Assembly: GCA_018817845.1 (NCBI GenBank)
Contig: JAHITH010000080.1
Coordinates: forward strand, 1-15,156
DNA length: 15,156 nucleotides
Source: Patescibacteria group bacterium
GTDB lineage: Bacteria; Patescibacteriota; Microgenomatia; UBA1400; MFAQ01
Direction of reading: 5' to 3'
Shown: positions 6,530 through 12,889 of the stretch, piece by piece
Position numbering within the stretch: position 1 is the first letter of the stretch
Layout of the letters: every line of letters begins with the position of its first letter
Translations under genes and position numbers: made by a program
The notes under the pieces: model-generated
Told to the model about the DNA's origin: nothing
Seen by the model: only the letters and a program-made list of their open reading frames with translations
Database searches by the model: none

Positions 6530-6535
6530 TATAAT
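6530..6535 (+). promoter_or_regulatory. -10 element of tRNA-Thr(TGT)
   Basis: TATAAT, 11 nt before the mature tRNA 5' end, immediately preceded by TG. It gives this tRNA its own promoter downstream of the toxin stop. Confidence 0.55.
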
Positions 6536-6546
6536 TAAAGCCACAC

Positions 6547-6620
6547 GCCACCCTAGCTCAGCTGGCTAGAGCAGCTGTTTTGTAAACAGCAGGTCCTGGG
6601 TTCAAATCCCAGGGGTGGCT
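6547..6620 (+). tRNA. tRNA-Thr (anticodon TGT)
   Basis: Acceptor GCCACCC/GGGTGGC with discriminator T, D arm GCTC/GAGC, anticodon stem GCTGT/ACAGC with loop TTTGTAA (TGT), and T arm CTGGG-TTCAAAT-CCCAG. No CCA is encoded. It complements the GGT isoacceptor 740 bp upstream. Confidence 0.96.
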
Positions 6621-6659
6621 CACTTATTTAACAACTCCTCCACCATCCCCATTTTACAT

Positions 6660-6685
6660 GACGATCGTCCATCTCCCAGAGATGG
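6660..6685. other. Palindrome plus hairpin between tRNA-Thr and the HAD gene
   Basis: A perfect 10-bp palindrome GACGATCGTC (6660-6669) runs into a perfect 7-bp hairpin CCATCTC-cca-GAGATGG (6669-6685). No T-run follows on either strand, so it is not a standard intrinsic terminator. It lies between the 3' ends of convergent transcripts and could be a processing or 3'-end structure. Confidence 0.5.
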
Positions 6686-6721
6686 TTCCAAGTCTACTCA
6701 ACCGACCAGTGCCTTCTTTTT

Positions 6722-7447
6722 TCATCTATCTTGTAACAACCCATCCACCAAATCCGCAATCGTTTCAATCTCTATCACTCTATCATCATTTCTGGGCTCA
6801 GCCCCATTCCGTACCCAAACCACTATCCTAACACCCATCTCCAGGGCCGGTTCTATATCCGATTCCCATCCGTCCCCCACCACCATCACCTCATTTAGAC
6901 TCGTATCCAAGTCTGTTACCGCTCCCAACCACGCAACAACGTCCTTTGGTCTGTCCGTTCTAGTACACACCCAGGCTTTAAACAATCCAACAAAATCCAT
7001 TCTCTTCTTCCAAGTCCAGTCCTCACCAGCGTGAGTTACCACCACCGTGTCAACACCCGCATCTCTAACCAGCCTAACTTGATTTACAGCTTCGGCAAGC
7101 ACCTCCGGTGACCACTCAAATATCGCCATCAACTTATCAATCTCTTCCTCTAATTCATTACCATTTACTCCACACATCTTTGCCAAGACCCTAGCTGGGA
7201 CGTCCAAAACTGCCGGTCTAACCTGAAACTCATCCCTTAAAGACACGATCCCATCCATAAATAAATCAAAAATCTCAGCCCCATCTCTTCCGCTTTCCTT
7301 AGCTAAAAAATCACAATATTGATGCATTCTGGACCTGTAATGGTCTCTCGTATCCACCAAGGTTCCATCCATGTCAAACAAAACATGTGTTATTCCCCTG
7401 TCAACAAACCATTCCTTTAATCTGTTTGCCCCATTTTCTCTCTCCAT
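6722..7447 (-). CDS. HAD-superfamily phosphatase
   Basis: A 241-residue HAD (haloacid dehalogenase) hydrolase. Motif I is LFDMDGTLVD (about residues 23-32; nucleophile and acid/base Asp), motif II is VVVTHAG (Thr), a Lys follows in KKRMDF or RPKDVV, and motif IV is GDGWESDIEPA (metal-binding Asp). A helical cap between motifs I and II makes it type IA, phosphoglycolate-phosphatase-like. Substrate unknown. The minus-strand TATAAT (7462-7457), 9 nt before the ATG, gives a possible own promoter inside the upstream gene. It overlaps the acyltransferase-like gene by 31 bp, so the two are probably one unit. Codons are G/T-rich because the gene is on the G-rich strand. Confidence 0.9.
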   Translation of the reverse strand: MERENGANRLKEWFVDRGITHVLFDMDGTLVDTRDHYRSRMHQYCDFLAKESGRDGAEIFDLFMDGIVSLRDEFQVRPAVLDVPARVLAKMCGVNGNELEEEIDKLMAIFEWSPEVLAEAVNQVRLVRDAGVDTVVVTHAGEDWTWKKRMDFVGLFKAWVCTRTDRPKDVVAWLGAVTDLDTSLNEVMVVGDGWESDIEPALEMGVRIVVWVRNGAEPRNDDRVIEIETIADLVDGLLQDR

Positions 7448-8049
7448 ATTTCCTGCATTATAACGGCCAGTCGCCTATTATTTGTAATTTCCTCAATAGT
7501 CGCTCTATCAATAAAATCAACCATGTTACCAAACGGCAACAACGAATATCTACCTTTATCTACAAAAATAAGACCAACTCCAAGATCTTCCTCAACTCCA
7601 TCCTCATATATTCCCCTTGCCAAACAAGCCACTCCCGATCTCCATTTTCCACTCACATTTCCCCCTGCCGCCGGACATAAAAACACGTTTCTCCCCAAGT
7701 CAAGCACATCACGCATCTGCTTCACCACTTCCATTGCTCCAAAAGCTTCATCATAGGCACCACTTATCTCACCCCACTTTCTCACCACCATCGACATTAA
7801 ATATGCATCTAACCCACCAAACCTCTTCTTGCTCCATTTTACATCAACTGGAATTCCATCGAAACCAAACCAGCTTTGGGCAAGTTTCAAAAACGCAGCA
7901 TCCATTACCACCACAACTCCTTTACCTTCATTAGAAAACATGGAAATATCCTTAAACAACTCAATCATCCGCCACAACGGCGGATGATTAGAAAGCAACA
8001 AACTTGGTTCCCTTACCTTACCCCACTGTCCTTTTTCCATATTTCCCAT
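7417..8049 (-). CDS. Lysophospholipid acyltransferase-like protein (putative)
   Basis: About 210 residues. An early LLLSNHPPLWRMIELF resembles the NHxxxxD catalytic block of PlsC-type glycerophosphate acyltransferases, although the expected Asp is Arg here. FLCPAAGGNVSGKWRSGVACLA sits where PlsC proteins have the acceptor-binding FPEGTRS...G block. The similarity is partial, so the enzyme may act on another acceptor or be inactive. No clear membrane helix is seen. The start is uncertain: the frame is open to an ATG at 8067, but a minus-strand TATTAT lies only 2 nt before it, so ATG 8049 or 8040 is more likely. It is divergent from rpmG and overlaps the HAD gene. Confidence 0.55.
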   Translation of the reverse strand: MGNMEKGQWGKVREPSLLLSNHPPLWRMIELFKDISMFSNEGKGVVVVMDAAFLKLAQSWFGFDGIPVDVKWSKKRFGGLDAYLMSMVVRKWGEISGAYDEAFGAMEVVKQMRDVLDLGRNVFLCPAAGGNVSGKWRSGVACLARGIYEDGVEEDLGVGLIFVDKGRYSLLPFGNMVDFIDRATIEEITNNRRLAVIMQEIWREKMGQTD

Positions 8050-8068
8050 AAGATACCATAAAAACATG

Positions 8069-8074
8069 TATAAT
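8069..8074 (+). promoter_or_regulatory. -10 element of rpmG (leaderless spacing)
   Basis: TATAAT, 7 nt upstream of the rpmG ATG; no ribosome binding site lies between. Confidence 0.65.
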
Positions 8075-8081
8075 ACCCATC

Positions 8082-8255
8082 ATGGCAAAAAAAGGACCAA
8101 GACAAATCACCGGCTTAAAATGTTCAATCTGCAACAAGTTCAACTTTCTAACAGAAAGAAACAGAACCAACACCCCAGACAAACTAGAACTCAACAAACA
8201 CTGCCCCAAATGCAGAAAACACACCAAGCACACCGAAAGCAAAAAGCTCAAGTAA
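8082..8255 (+). CDS. rpmG: 50S ribosomal protein L33
   Basis: A 57-residue L33, a small large-subunit protein. It begins MAKKGPRQITGLKCSICNKF, has the L33 core FLTERNRTNTPDKLELNKHC and ends KCRKHTKHTESKKLK. Two zinc-ribbon pairs, CSIC (about 14-17) and CPKC (about 41-44), make it the zinc-binding form. Its ATG lies 7 nt after TATAAT. tRNA-Trp follows 43 bp downstream, then secE and nusG: the conserved L33 / tRNA-Trp / SecE / NusG order, which supports the call independently. Confidence 0.96.
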   Translation: MAKKGPRQITGLKCSICNKFNFLTERNRTNTPDKLELNKHCPKCRKHTKHTESKKLK

Positions 8256-8278
8256 TCTCATTTCCCTCCCCTTTTTAG

Positions 8279-8286
8279 TATAAAAT
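8279..8286 (+). promoter_or_regulatory. -10 region of tRNA-Trp
   Basis: TATAAAAT, about 12 nt before the mature 5' end of tRNA-Trp. No good -35 is seen upstream. Confidence 0.45.
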
Positions 8287-8298
8287 AACTCTTACCAT

Positions 8299-8371
8299 AG
8301 GTCTGTGGTGAAATTGGCTATCATGACAGTCTCCAAAACTGTTGTTCTGGGTTCAAGTCCCAGCAGACCTG
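8299..8371 (+). tRNA. tRNA-Trp (anticodon CCA)
   Basis: Acceptor AGGTCTG/CAGACCT, D arm GTGA/TCAT, anticodon stem ACAGT/ACTGT with loop CTCCAAA (CCA), T arm CTGGG-TTCAAGT-CCCAG, discriminator G. No CCA is encoded. Its place between rpmG and secE is the classical one. Confidence 0.96.
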
Positions 8372-8392
8372 CTGATATAGTTTGATATGGTC

Positions 8393-8421
8393 TTGACAAA
8401 TAACACTTAGTCTATTAAACT
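8393..8421 (+). promoter_or_regulatory. Sigma70-type promoter driving a very short terminated transcript
   Basis: TTGACA (8393-8398), a 17-nt spacer and TAAACT (8416-8421). The predicted RNA would begin near 8428 and meet the terminator at 8433-8467, giving about 40 nt with no ORF. Confidence 0.55.
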
Positions 8422-8432
8422 TAACCCATCAA

Positions 8433-8467
8433 CGCCTCGTCCATGCTTCGGCCCGACGAGGTTTTTT
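8433..8467 (+). terminator. Intrinsic terminator
   Basis: The hairpin CCTCGTC...GACGAGG (8435-8441 with 8455-8461) is perfect over 7 bp and is followed by six T. It lies just upstream of the NYN gene's own -10, and may end the tRNA-Trp transcript, the short RNA from 8393, or both. Confidence 0.85.
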
Positions 8468-8472
8468 GTTGC

Positions 8473-8478
8473 TATAAT
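8473..8478 (+). promoter_or_regulatory. Extended -10 promoter of the NYN gene
   Basis: TGCTATAAT (8470-8478), an extended -10, lies 6 nt before the ATG at 8485, directly after the terminator's T-run. No -35 is visible. Confidence 0.65.
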
Positions 8479-8484
8479 AGCTTC

Positions 8485-9093
8485 ATGGCAAAAACCATTC
8501 TCTACATCGACGGCGAAAATCTTAAAAACTATATTAAAACCGTCTTGAATAAAGCAAATATTAAAGAAAAGAATCTAAATATCGAAAACCTAGACCTTTC
8601 TTTACTCCTCGAAAATCCTCTAAAAAAGATAAAAATATCAGAAAAAAAATATTACTCTGCTAAGCTCCGATTCTATAAAAACACTCCAAAAAAATCAAAA
8701 GAGCTCATACACAAACAACGCATCCAAAAAACCAACCTTGAGAGACAAGGTATTAACTACATCATTGGTGGAAACGTCCGTCCACAAAACATAACAATAA
8801 ACGGTAAAAAGAAAACCATTTTCAAAGAAAAAGGTGTTGATGTAAAAATAGCCGTCGACTTAGTTACTAACACCTGCGATAAAATCATCAAAACTGCCAT
8901 ACTCTGTAGTTCCGACTCAGACCTACAACCAGCCGTCAAAGAGGTTGTGGCGAGAGGGATCGAGGTGATCTATCTAGGTTTTGAAATAAATCCCAATAAA
9001 GGACTAATATACACCACTAACCGAACCATTTTGATCAGAAACTCCGAAGTTCTCGACGCTTATAAAGAATCCGTCACCAGAAAGAAGAAATAA
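8485..9093 (+). CDS. NYN/PIN-like (LabA-type) putative ribonuclease
   Basis: A 202-residue protein with the acidic motifs of NYN-domain (PIN-fold) nucleases: LYIDGEN near the N-terminus (first catalytic Asp), KGVDVKIAVDLVT in the middle (Asp pair) and AILCSSDSDLQPAV (the SDSD signature). The stretch between, rich in Lys and Arg (KKYYSAKLRFY...KKSKELIHKQRIQ), suggests RNA binding. Family members are thought to be metal-dependent RNases; the target is unknown. The frame is open 14 codons upstream, but those cross the terminator, so I start at ATG 8485. It interrupts the usual tRNA-Trp/secE neighbourhood. It is also more A-rich than the ribosomal genes. Confidence 0.88.
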   Translation: MAKTILYIDGENLKNYIKTVLNKANIKEKNLNIENLDLSLLLENPLKKIKISEKKYYSAKLRFYKNTPKKSKELIHKQRIQKTNLERQGINYIIGGNVRPQNITINGKKKTIFKEKGVDVKIAVDLVTNTCDKIIKTAILCSSDSDLQPAVKEVVARGIEVIYLGFEINPNKGLIYTTNRTILIRNSEVLDAYKESVTRKKK

Positions 9094-9206
9094 GTTCCAA
9101 CATAGTCCACTAGCCCCTGCAGCTTAGCCTCAAAATGCTTCGCCAAAGTTCTCCAGGAAGCCCTACCTTTTGGGCAATCTTAGGATTTTTCCCCCGTCAT
9201 TTCTGA
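9094..9206. other. Intergenic stretch upstream of secE with no assigned feature
   Basis: No ORF or tRNA is found. It contains a weak hairpin GCCC-taccttt-tGGGC (about 9159-9174) not followed directly by a T-run. The minus strand reads through a short protein-like stretch (ASWRTLAKHFEAKLQG) bounded by stops, so this may be a decayed gene fragment or another dispersed repeat. Confidence 0.35.
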
Positions 9207-9212
9207 TATAAT
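9207..9212 (+). promoter_or_regulatory. Extended -10 promoter of secE-nusG
   Basis: TGATATAAT (9204-9212), an extended -10, 6 nt before the secE ATG. No -35 is visible. Confidence 0.65.
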
Positions 9213-9218
9213 CACGTC

Positions 9219-9407
9219 ATGTCAAAAATCACCCCACTTGAATACTTAAGCCAAATTAGGGTAGAATTACAGAAAGTAAAGTGGCCTAGCCACCAGCAAG
9301 CCGTCAAACTTACTCTGATCATTGTCTTCGTCAGTCTTGTGGTCGGCCTTTATATTTCTGGTCTAGACGTCATCTTTACTAAACTTATTCAATCAATCAT
9401 CAGTTAA
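9219..9407 (+). CDS. secE: Preprotein translocase subunit SecE
   Basis: A 62-residue single-pass SecE, the clamp subunit of the SecYEG channel. The amphipathic N-terminal helix carries the family signature VELQKVKWPSHQQAVKLT, in which KxxWP is diagnostic, followed by one membrane helix (about 33-55, IVFVSLVVGLYISGLDVIF). This is the short single-helix bacterial form. nusG follows after 4 nt, the standard order. Confidence 0.96.
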   Translation: MSKITPLEYLSQIRVELQKVKWPSHQQAVKLTLIIVFVSLVVGLYISGLDVIFTKLIQSIIS

Positions 9408-9411
9408 AAAC

Positions 9412-9984
9412 ATGCAAAAAGCTAACCCCAACCATTTAATCATTACCAAAGACGCTCCCGACTCAGCCAAGTGGTATATCTTACACACCCAGTCAAGCAG
9501 AGAAAATCTAACCGCCAGAGCCATCAAAACCCGCGTTAAAGCTCTGGGTCACGACGAATACGTTTTTGAAACTTTTATCCCCACTCAAGAAAAAATCAGA
9601 ATCAGCAAAGGTAAAAAAACTACCATCAGAGAACGCCTTTTCCCAGGTTACCTAATGATCAAAATGATCGTTACCGACGCCTCCTGGCTAGCTATCAGAA
9701 CCGCCCCGGGTGTTACTGGTTTTGTAGGCATTGACAACAAACCTACCCCACTACCAAAAACAGAAGTCCAAGCGGTCATGGCCTTTAGCAAACAACAAGC
9801 TCCAAAATTCCAGGCCAACTTCTCTGTTGGTGAAGCCATAAAAATAGTCGACGGACCTTTCACCGACCTTCTAGGTACAGTCAATACCATAGACGAAGCC
9901 AAGGGCAAAGTAGAAATTTTGGTTTCCATCTTCGGCCGCGAAACCCCAGTAGAACTAGACTTCTTGCAAGTCTCCAAGATCTAG
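9412..9984 (+). CDS. nusG: Transcription termination/antitermination factor NusG
   Basis: A 190-residue NusG, which binds the RNA polymerase clamp and couples transcription to translation or Rho. The NGN domain opens with AKWYILHTQSSRENLTARAI and includes the IRERLFPGYLMIKM strand and TAPGVTGFVG. A linker leads to the C-terminal KOW domain (about 135-190) with VGEAIKIVDGPFTDLLGTVN and IFGRETPVELDFLQV. The N-terminus has about 19 extra residues before the first strand. It lies 4 nt after secE without a Shine-Dalgarno and is probably translated with secE. Confidence 0.97.
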   Translation: MQKANPNHLIITKDAPDSAKWYILHTQSSRENLTARAIKTRVKALGHDEYVFETFIPTQEKIRISKGKKTTIRERLFPGYLMIKMIVTDASWLAIRTAPGVTGFVGIDNKPTPLPKTEVQAVMAFSKQQAPKFQANFSVGEAIKIVDGPFTDLLGTVNTIDEAKGKVEILVSIFGRETPVELDFLQVSKI

Positions 9985-10000
9985 TTTATATTTAAAGTCA

Positions 10001-10228
10001 ATGACTAACCTGTCCACCGAGCATACGCTCATTGCCGCTATTCCTATTCTTGTTGTCTTAGCCGTTCTTTCCGCCGCCATCATTGTCTTTCCAAAAGTTA
10101 ACCTAGACGATCGCTCACGTGCCAGTGATCCTTTAGCCAGCCAAGTTTTGCCTCAGCAAAAGTTAGACGTGCCTACCACCATCGAACCCAGCATCACTCC
10201 CTACACCTTCCCCAAAACCTCAGAGTAA
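10001..10228 (+). CDS. Small single-pass membrane protein of unknown function
   Basis: A 75-residue protein: a short N-terminus, one membrane helix (about 9-31, LIAAIPILVVLAVLSAAIIVF) and a Pro/Ser/Thr-rich tail ending TIEPSITPYTFPKTSE with no recognisable domain. It lies between nusG and rplK, a gap that is usually empty. TATATT (9987-9992), 8 nt before the ATG, is a possible own -10. The reading frame, intergenic fit and codon style support it as a real gene; the function is unknown. Confidence 0.7.
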   Translation: MTNLSTEHTLIAAIPILVVLAVLSAAIIVFPKVNLDDRSRASDPLASQVLPQQKLDVPTTIEPSITPYTFPKTSE

Positions 10229-10236
10229 ATTTCTGC

Positions 10237-10242
10237 TATAAT
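10237..10242 (+). promoter_or_regulatory. Extended -10 promoter of rplK-rplA
   Basis: TGCTATAAT (10234-10242), an extended -10, 10 nt before the rplK ATG. It is the same TGnTATAAT form as at secE and the NYN gene. Confidence 0.6.
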
Positions 10243-10252
10243 TCCACATCGT

Positions 10253-10678
10253 ATGGCAAGTAAAAAAATAAAAACCATTCTAAAACTAAACCTTATGGGT
10301 GGCTCTGCTACCCCGGCCCCACCAACAGGTCCAGCTCTTGGCCAGCACGGCGTACCCATCATGGACTTTGTAAATAAATACAACGAGTTAACCAAAGACC
10401 AAAGAGGTGAATCAATCCCCGCCCAAGTCACCATCTACGAAGACAGATCTTTTGACATAGAACTCAAAACCGCCCCAGTAGCCGATCTAATTAAACAAGC
10501 TCTAAAATTAAAAAAAGGTTCTGCCGAACCAAACAAAGACAAAGTTGGTACACTCACCAAAGAACAAGTAACCCAAATAGCAGAGAAAAAAATGCCAGAC
10601 CTTAACACAAACGACCTTAATCAAGCAATTAAAATTATCCAAGGCACCGCCCGCTCCATGGGCATCACTACAAAATGA
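10253..10678 (+). CDS. rplK: 50S ribosomal protein L11
   Basis: A 141-residue, full-length L11, which builds the GTPase-associated centre at the base of the stalk. The N-terminal domain carries the family's proline-rich hinge APPTGPALGQHGVPIMDFV. The C-terminal rRNA-binding domain has the GSAEPNKDKVGTLTKEQV loop and ends ARSMGITTK. Its stop overlaps the rplA start (ATGA), as usual for translational coupling of the L11-L1 pair. Confidence 0.98.
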   Translation: MASKKIKTILKLNLMGGSATPAPPTGPALGQHGVPIMDFVNKYNELTKDQRGESIPAQVTIYEDRSFDIELKTAPVADLIKQALKLKKGSAEPNKDKVGTLTKEQVTQIAEKKMPDLNTNDLNQAIKIIQGTARSMGITTK

Positions 10679-11487
10679 AAACTAACTGGAACGAACTCTA
10701 TCAAGACCTGCCTACAGGCACAGCCAACAAGCTACAAGAGGCCAGAATCAAACCAGACAAGCTAAAAACCATGACCGACGGTGAGATCTTAAGCATCAAC
10801 GGCATTGGCGACGCCGCCCTAGAAAAAATCCGCACCGCCTACCCCATCGCCTCCGTCGACGTCCCCGTGCCGACCTTGCCCGATGTTGAAACCGGTCCCT
10901 CTTCTCCTAGCCATAGCCCCAAACCCAAAAAAGCCCTTTACCGCTCTAAACCCTACCCCCTAACAACAGCCCTTGAACTCCTGACCAAAATCAACAAAGG
11001 CAAAAAAACCAACACCGTTGAACTTCACATAAACACACTCGAAACTGGCGTTAAAGGTGAAATATCTCTACCCCACCCAACCGGCAAAAAACAAACAATT
11101 GAAGTCTTTTCAGACAAAACCATAGTCAAGATCAACGCTGGCAAACTAGACTTTGATATTCTCCTAGCCACCCCAGCAGACATGCCCAAACTAGCCAAAT
11201 ACGCCAAGGTCCTGGGGCCCAAAGGCCTAATGCCCACCCCAAAAAACGGTAACCTTATCACCGACCCTAAAAAAAGATTGGCACAATTAGAAAAAGGCTC
11301 CACCCTTACTTACAAAAGCGAACCAAAGTTCCCCATCATCCATTTATCACTAGGTCCAACTACTCAAAACCCAAAACACTTATCAGAAAACATCTTAAGC
11401 TTAATAAAACACGTAAACCCCATTAAAATCAAATCGGTCTTCTTAACCTCCACCCAATCCCCCAGCATCAAGCTAGATATAACCTAA
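10675..11487 (+). CDS. rplA: 50S ribosomal protein L1 with an added N-terminal helix-hairpin-helix domain
   Basis: A 270-residue L1, the mobile stalk protein and, in many bacteria, a translational repressor of its own operon. The core (about 88-270) has YPLTTALELLTKINK, the signature KYAKVLGPKGLMPTPKNG and a C-terminal return to domain I. Residues 1-60 are not normal for L1: they form a helix-hairpin-helix-like unit (LSINGIGDAALEKI) of the kind that binds nucleic acid. Residues 60-88 are a Pro/Ser linker containing dispersed-repeat copy E (VPVPTLPDVETGPSS). The usual N-terminal basic segment of domain I is missing or replaced. The 3' end overlaps the truncated ATPase gene by 15 bp; rplJ and rplL do not follow. 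Confidence 0.95.
   Translation: MKTNWNELYQDLPTGTANKLQEARIKPDKLKTMTDGEILSINGIGDAALEKIRTAYPIASVDVPVPTLPDVETGPSSPSHSPKPKKALYRSKPYPLTTALELLTKINKGKKTNTVELHINTLETGVKGEISLPHPTGKKQTIEVFSDKTIVKINAGKLDFDILLATPADMPKLAKYAKVLGPKGLMPTPKNGNLITDPKKRLAQLEKGSTLTYKSEPKFPIIHLSLGPTTQNPKHLSENILSLIKHVNPIKIKSVFLTSTQSPSIKLDIT
10858..10900. repeat. Possible dispersed repeat family 2, copy E (linker of rplA)
   Basis: GACGTCCCCGTGCCGACCTT, then CCCGATGTTGAAACCGGTCCC. It shares the GTCCC-GTGCCGA opening with copy F and the CCGATGTTGAA part with copy C, but is more diverged than A-D. It is read in frame at the linker between the two domains of L1. Confidence 0.5.
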
Positions 11488-12486
11488 CAAATTTTGTTCA
11501 CTTATCACCTTTGTCTCAACTACCTGTTTTTTGTAAATCTGAGCAAAGCTTTTCAGATTTCTGGGTAAAATCACTTTACCTTGATTGTATTTGGTCTCTA
11601 AAGCAAGTAACTTTCCCTCTTTTTCTATTATAAAATCTACTTCCGTTTGATTAGTATTGCGCCAAAATTTCACCGTTGAATATTTTTGATTAAGCAACTG
11701 AAAAACCGTCTGTTCAAACAACTTACCTTTATCTAAAGAAATCAATGAATCATCTAGCCTACCTATTAAAGCATTGCGAATACCATTGTCTTCAAAATAC
11801 ACTTTGGGGCGATGAGAAACTTCCTTAACTGGATTTTTATAAAATGGCCTTAAAAAACTAATAATAAAACTTTTTTCTAATGCCTCTAAATAATTTTCTA
11901 CCTGATAAACAGAAATAGATAATGTCTTGGCAATGTTTTCCTTACTCAAAAGATTAGCAATGTTTTGAGCCAAATAAATAGCAGTAGTCTCTAACTGGTA
12001 AGGCTTTGAAATATTAAAAGTTTCAGTTAAATCTCGAGTAAGATAAGACTTGGCTATTTCTTGTAACTTGCTAATTTTATCTTTTTTTAAATTAGCCAGA
12101 ATTACATCAGGATAACCACCAAAAATCAAATAATCTTCAATAATTTTACTTACGTCTGGTGTTAATCGGTCCAATTTAGCTACTTGAATGCCGTTATATT
12201 GCAAAATTTCGACCAAACTAAGTGGGTGAAGAAAATACTCAAATTTTCTGCCAGTTAAAGGCTCGTTAACCATGTTTTTGATATTAAGTGAAGATGACCC
12301 AGTAACCAGAATCTTAAAGTTTGGTTTTTGATCATAAATATATTTTAAAAACAATCCAGCATCCTTTTTTCTTTGAATTTCATCTATAAAAATATAGGTT
12401 TTACCCGAAGTAAGTTTCTTGGAGTTGATATCTGTAATAAACAATTCTGGAGAATCAAAAACCTGGCTAATAGTACTAAATACCAC
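11473..12486 (-). pseudogene. AAA_14/DUF4143 ATPase, 5'-truncated (Walker A missing)
   Basis: 337 residues of an ATPase of the AAA_14-DUF4143 family. Present: Walker B YIFIDEIQ (about 30-37), the sensor-like ILVTGSSSLNI, the GGYPDVIL junction, a helical middle and the DUF4143 end with RNALIG, GKLFEQTVFQLL and a nuclease-fold EVDFIIEKEG...LALETKY. Family members normally start about 55-60 residues earlier with a GxxxxGKT/S P-loop. Here an in-frame TGA lies three codons before the first usable start (GTG 12486), and no P-loop is visible in the short upstream gap, so ATP binding should be lost. Most likely a remnant; a functional short form is less likely. Composition differs from the neighbouring ribosomal genes. 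Confidence 0.75.
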
Positions 12487-12560
12487 AACTTGTCAAGGAT
12501 AATCGTACTAACACCAAACACTCTAATAAAAAAACTTTACTAACTGGCAACCCCAAGTTC

Positions 12561-12848
12561 TTGGCAAAAAAATATTATCAAGAATTAATCAGTGCTGGAA
12601 TACCAGTTGAAAAATTAATCATTTTTGGTTCATACGCCAAGGGCAACTATAAATATCACAGCGACCTAGACATATGTGTAGTTTCTCCTCAATTTGGCAA
12701 AAATAGATTCAACGAAAGACTCAAACTCTCCACCATTGCCAGAAAAATAGACGACATGATAGAACCGCACCCATATCATCCTAAAGACTTGCAAGAGAAA
12801 TGGGATCCATTAGCCGAACAAATTCGCACTACCGGCAAAACCCTGTAG
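12561..12848 (+). CDS. Minimal nucleotidyltransferase (MNT-type)
   Basis: 95 residues from a TTG start. The nucleotidyltransferase signature is complete: FGSYAKGNYKYHSDLDICVV (GS motif and the DxD metal site), and a later Asp in IDDMIEPHPYHP can serve as the third carboxylate. MNT proteins are often antitoxins paired with HEPN toxins, acting by adding nucleotides to their partner; no HEPN gene is adjacent here. The frame is open without ATG back to 12480, and NPKFLAKKYYQEL reads as plausible protein, so the true start may lie further upstream. Its last codons and stop form the left copy of the 18-bp repeat that also ends the Fic gene. Confidence 0.8.
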   Translation: MAKKYYQELISAGIPVEKLIIFGSYAKGNYKYHSDLDICVVSPQFGKNRFNERLKLSTIARKIDDMIEPHPYHPKDLQEKWDPLAEQIRTTGKTL

Positions 12849-12857
12849 ACTTGACAA
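12840..12857. repeat. 18-bp direct repeat, left copy, before fic
   Basis: ACCCTGTAGACTTGACAA, identical to 13907-13924. It contains the last Leu codon and TAG stop of the nucleotidyltransferase gene and the -35 (TTGACA) of the fic promoter. Confidence 0.9.
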
Positions 12858-12879
12858 TCGCCTAATAATCACCTATTAT
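12851..12879 (+). promoter_or_regulatory. Promoter of the fic gene
   Basis: TTGACA (12851-12856), a 17-nt spacer and TATTAT (12874-12879), 10 nt before the ATG at 12890. No ribosome binding site is seen. The -35 lies in the 18-bp direct repeat. Confidence 0.7.
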
Positions 12880-12889
12880 TTGACTATAT

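Noticed and set aside
6615..7034. 139-codon plus-strand open frame opposite the HAD gene
   Set aside because: Antisense shadow of a gene with intact HAD motifs; Ser/Thr/Pro-rich composition is what the complement of this G-rich gene gives.
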